Positions 4,504 through 5,813 of a stretch of DNA of 5,813 nt are shown here, piece by piece; positions within the stretch are counted from its first letter, which is position 1; each line of letters begins with the position of its first letter. The position numbers were made by a program, and so were the translations under genes. The notes under the pieces were generated by a model. The model did no database searches. It was given only the letters and a program-made list of their open reading frames with translations, and was not told the origin of the DNA. This DNA comes from Pseudobdellovibrionaceae bacterium. Lineage in GTDB: Bacteria; Bdellovibrionota; Bdellovibrionia; Bdellovibrionales; UBA1609. The stretch spans positions 1 to 5,813 of the forward strand of contig JAPORL010000236.1 in the NCBI GenBank assembly GCA_026712605.1. Direction: 5' to 3'.

Positions 4504-5813
4504 TACTGTATAATCCAATCTGGAAACCAATTTTTAGTTCTATCTGATAATAAATTATGATAAAAAATATAGTTTCTTATCAAAAGACGAACATAAGTTC
4601 TTGTCTCCTCATAAGGAATATTTTCTATCCATTCTAAAATATCTTCCGTTTTTAGCTCCTCTTTCCATTTATTAACTGGGATACTACCAGCATTATAAGC
4701 AGAAACAGAAAAAGAAAAATTATTATTATATTTTTTTAATAAGAATTTTATATAAGCTGTTCCCAATAAAATATTTTTTAAAGGGTTATATAAATCTCTA
4801 TAACCTTTATAAGGAATATTATTTTTTTGAGCTGTTTGATTAGCCGTAGAAGGTATCAATTGCATGAGTCCAAAAGCATCCGCTGGGCTCCTAGCTCTCA
4901 CATTAAAAGCTGACTCTTGCCTAATAATAGAAAAAATAAGAGCTTTATCTACATCCCACTTTTGATGAGCTACATTGACATCTTCATAAAAATCTATAGG
5001 AAATAATAAATATATGTATTTTGTTAAAAAAATCTTTTTTGTTTTGTCATCCATAAGCTCTAAAGATTGAAAGATTTGTAAATATTGTTTAGCCTTAGCC
5101 AATAACCAGATCGTTTCCAACCACTCTGTTTCTGTGAGCTTATCTTTTTTTAAAAAATGATTGACATGTATTTTTAAAAACTTGGATAACAGCTCTGATT
5201 CATCAAATAAAACTAACCAATGGATTATAGCTTCAGCTTTTTTGTTTTGAAATAATTTATTCTTTTTAAGAGAAGTTTTTCCAATTTCTAATTTTTTATT
5301 TAATATTTTTCTAGCTAATAAACCGTAGTAACCAAAATAATCTTTTTCTATCAATTCAAGAAAATTATTTCTAGCTAATTGCTTTTGTTTTAAATCCAAA
5401 TAAGTTTTGCCTAACCAGAATAATACTTTAAAATCTGTATAAATATTTTGATTGACTTTTTTTAAATCTTCAAAGGCTTTAATGGCCTCCTCATATTTTT
5501 TTTCCTGCCTAAGCAACCAAGCTTTCTTCCATAAAATTTTAGACATTAATTCACTTTTATATTTTTTATCAGATAAAGTTTTTAAAGCCTCATTCCAGTC
5601 TTTTAAGCTAAGCTCTATTTGTTTTTCTTGAATATAAATTGAACCTCTTAAGTATAAAGCCTCTTCTTTAACAAAATTTGACTGAGGCTCTTTTAATAAT
5701 TGAGTAACTAATTCTATTGCTGTTTTATTTTTATTTAAGTTCCATTTTTGCCTCACAAGATTTAGTCTTTTTTTATAGTAAAGATTTATACTCTGTCTGG
5801 TATTTTCTCTTAA
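4503..5813 (-). CDS. slt: Slt70-like soluble lytic murein transglycosylase, 5' end outside window
   Basis: Slt enzymes cleave MurNAc-GlcNAc bonds of peptidoglycan in the periplasm, releasing 1,6-anhydromuropeptides. The frame stays open to the right edge: 19 sense codons precede a GTG at 5756, so that GTG is probably internal, and the real start and any signal peptide lie beyond 5813. Of 436 visible residues (counted from the edge), about 50-160 form TPR-like helical hairpins (for example YEEAIKAFEDL near 107-117), followed by an FGYYGLLARKIL segment (160-171) typical of Slt superhelices. The C-terminal SLT domain spans about 280-425: IIRQESAFN with catalytic Glu300 (codon 4916-4914), AFGLMQLIPSTA (313-324), NPLKNILLGTAYIKFLL (343-359), SAYNAG (371-376) and IPYEETRTYVRLL (399-411). 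Full family members are usually 600-750 residues, so 150-300 may be missing. It is the first visible gene of the recycling cluster and ends 16 bases before the ldcA TTG. Confidence 0.92.
   Translation of the reverse strand, partial: LRENTRQSINLYYKKRLNLVRQKWNLNKNKTAIELVTQLLKEPQSNFVKEEALYLRGSIYIQEKQIELSLKDWNEALKTLSDKKYKSELMSKILWKKAWLLRQEKKYEEAIKAFEDLKKVNQNIYTDFKVLFWLGKTYLDLKQKQLARNNFLELIEKDYFGYYGLLARKILNKKLEIGKTSLKKNKLFQNKKAEAIIHWLVLFDESELLSKFLKIHVNHFLKKDKLTETEWLETIWLLAKAKQYLQIFQSLELMDDKTKKIFLTKYIYLLFPIDFYEDVNVAHQKWDVDKALIFSIIRQESAFNVRARSPADAFGLMQLIPSTANQTAQKNNIPYKGYRDLYNPLKNILLGTAYIKFLLKKYNNNFSFSVSAYNAGSIPVNKWKEELKTEDILEWIENIPYEETRTYVRLLIRNYIFYHNLLSDRTKNWFPDWIIQ

Noticed and set aside
4326..4547. 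73-codon + strand open frame inside ldcA and the slt 3' end
   Set aside because: It lies wholly antisense to two genes with clear catalytic motifs, shows no recognisable motif of its own and has no Shine-Dalgarno; a shadow frame.

Overview
The window is A+T-rich chromosomal DNA (roughly 30% G+C by eye) from a bacterium whose peptidoglycan uses meso-diaminopimelate (DAP). It encodes the succinylase route to DAP (dapD) and the recycling ligase Mpl, which points to a Gram-negative cell. DapD has a C-terminal half of the 'FPxGxYxVPCALIIG' kind. From memory I associate this with Bdellovibrionota/delta-proteobacteria-like, Bacteroidota-like and related lineages rather than with the E. coli branch. 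An A+T-rich Bdellovibrionota-like organism is my best guess, but an A+T-rich symbiotic proteobacterium cannot be excluded, and no taxonomic marker gene is present.

Layout. Bases 1-263 are non-coding, with a perfect 7-bp hairpin, two copies of a 34-bp imperfect direct repeat and a good sigma70-type promoter candidate. dapD follows on the + strand (264-1079). All other genes are on the - strand and converge on dapD. In their order of transcription (right to left) they are: an Slt70-like lytic transglycosylase, open at its 5' end and running off the right edge (5813-4503); an LD-carboxypeptidase of family S66 (about 4486-3566); mpl (3553-2102); and, after a 95-bp gap, a methylisocitrate lyase-like (PrpB) gene (2006-1110). 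dapD and prpB are 30 bp apart, tail to tail.

How they work together. slt, ldcA and mpl are 12-16 bp apart and form three consecutive steps of peptidoglycan recycling. Slt cuts the wall into anhydromuropeptides in the periplasm. LdcA trims the recovered tetrapeptide to a tripeptide in the cytoplasm. Mpl ligates the tripeptide directly to UDP-MurNAc. dapD supplies new DAP for the same wall, though from a separate, opposing promoter. PrpB belongs to carbon metabolism (propionate/2-methylcitrate) and has no obvious link to the others. The gap before it holds a 12-bp inverted repeat and may carry its own promoter.

I see no mobile element, CRISPR array, tRNA or rRNA, and no clearly novel system. 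The points most worth a second look are the compact recycling operon, the odd ldcA start, the repeat pair upstream of dapD and the inverted repeat across the mpl stop codon.
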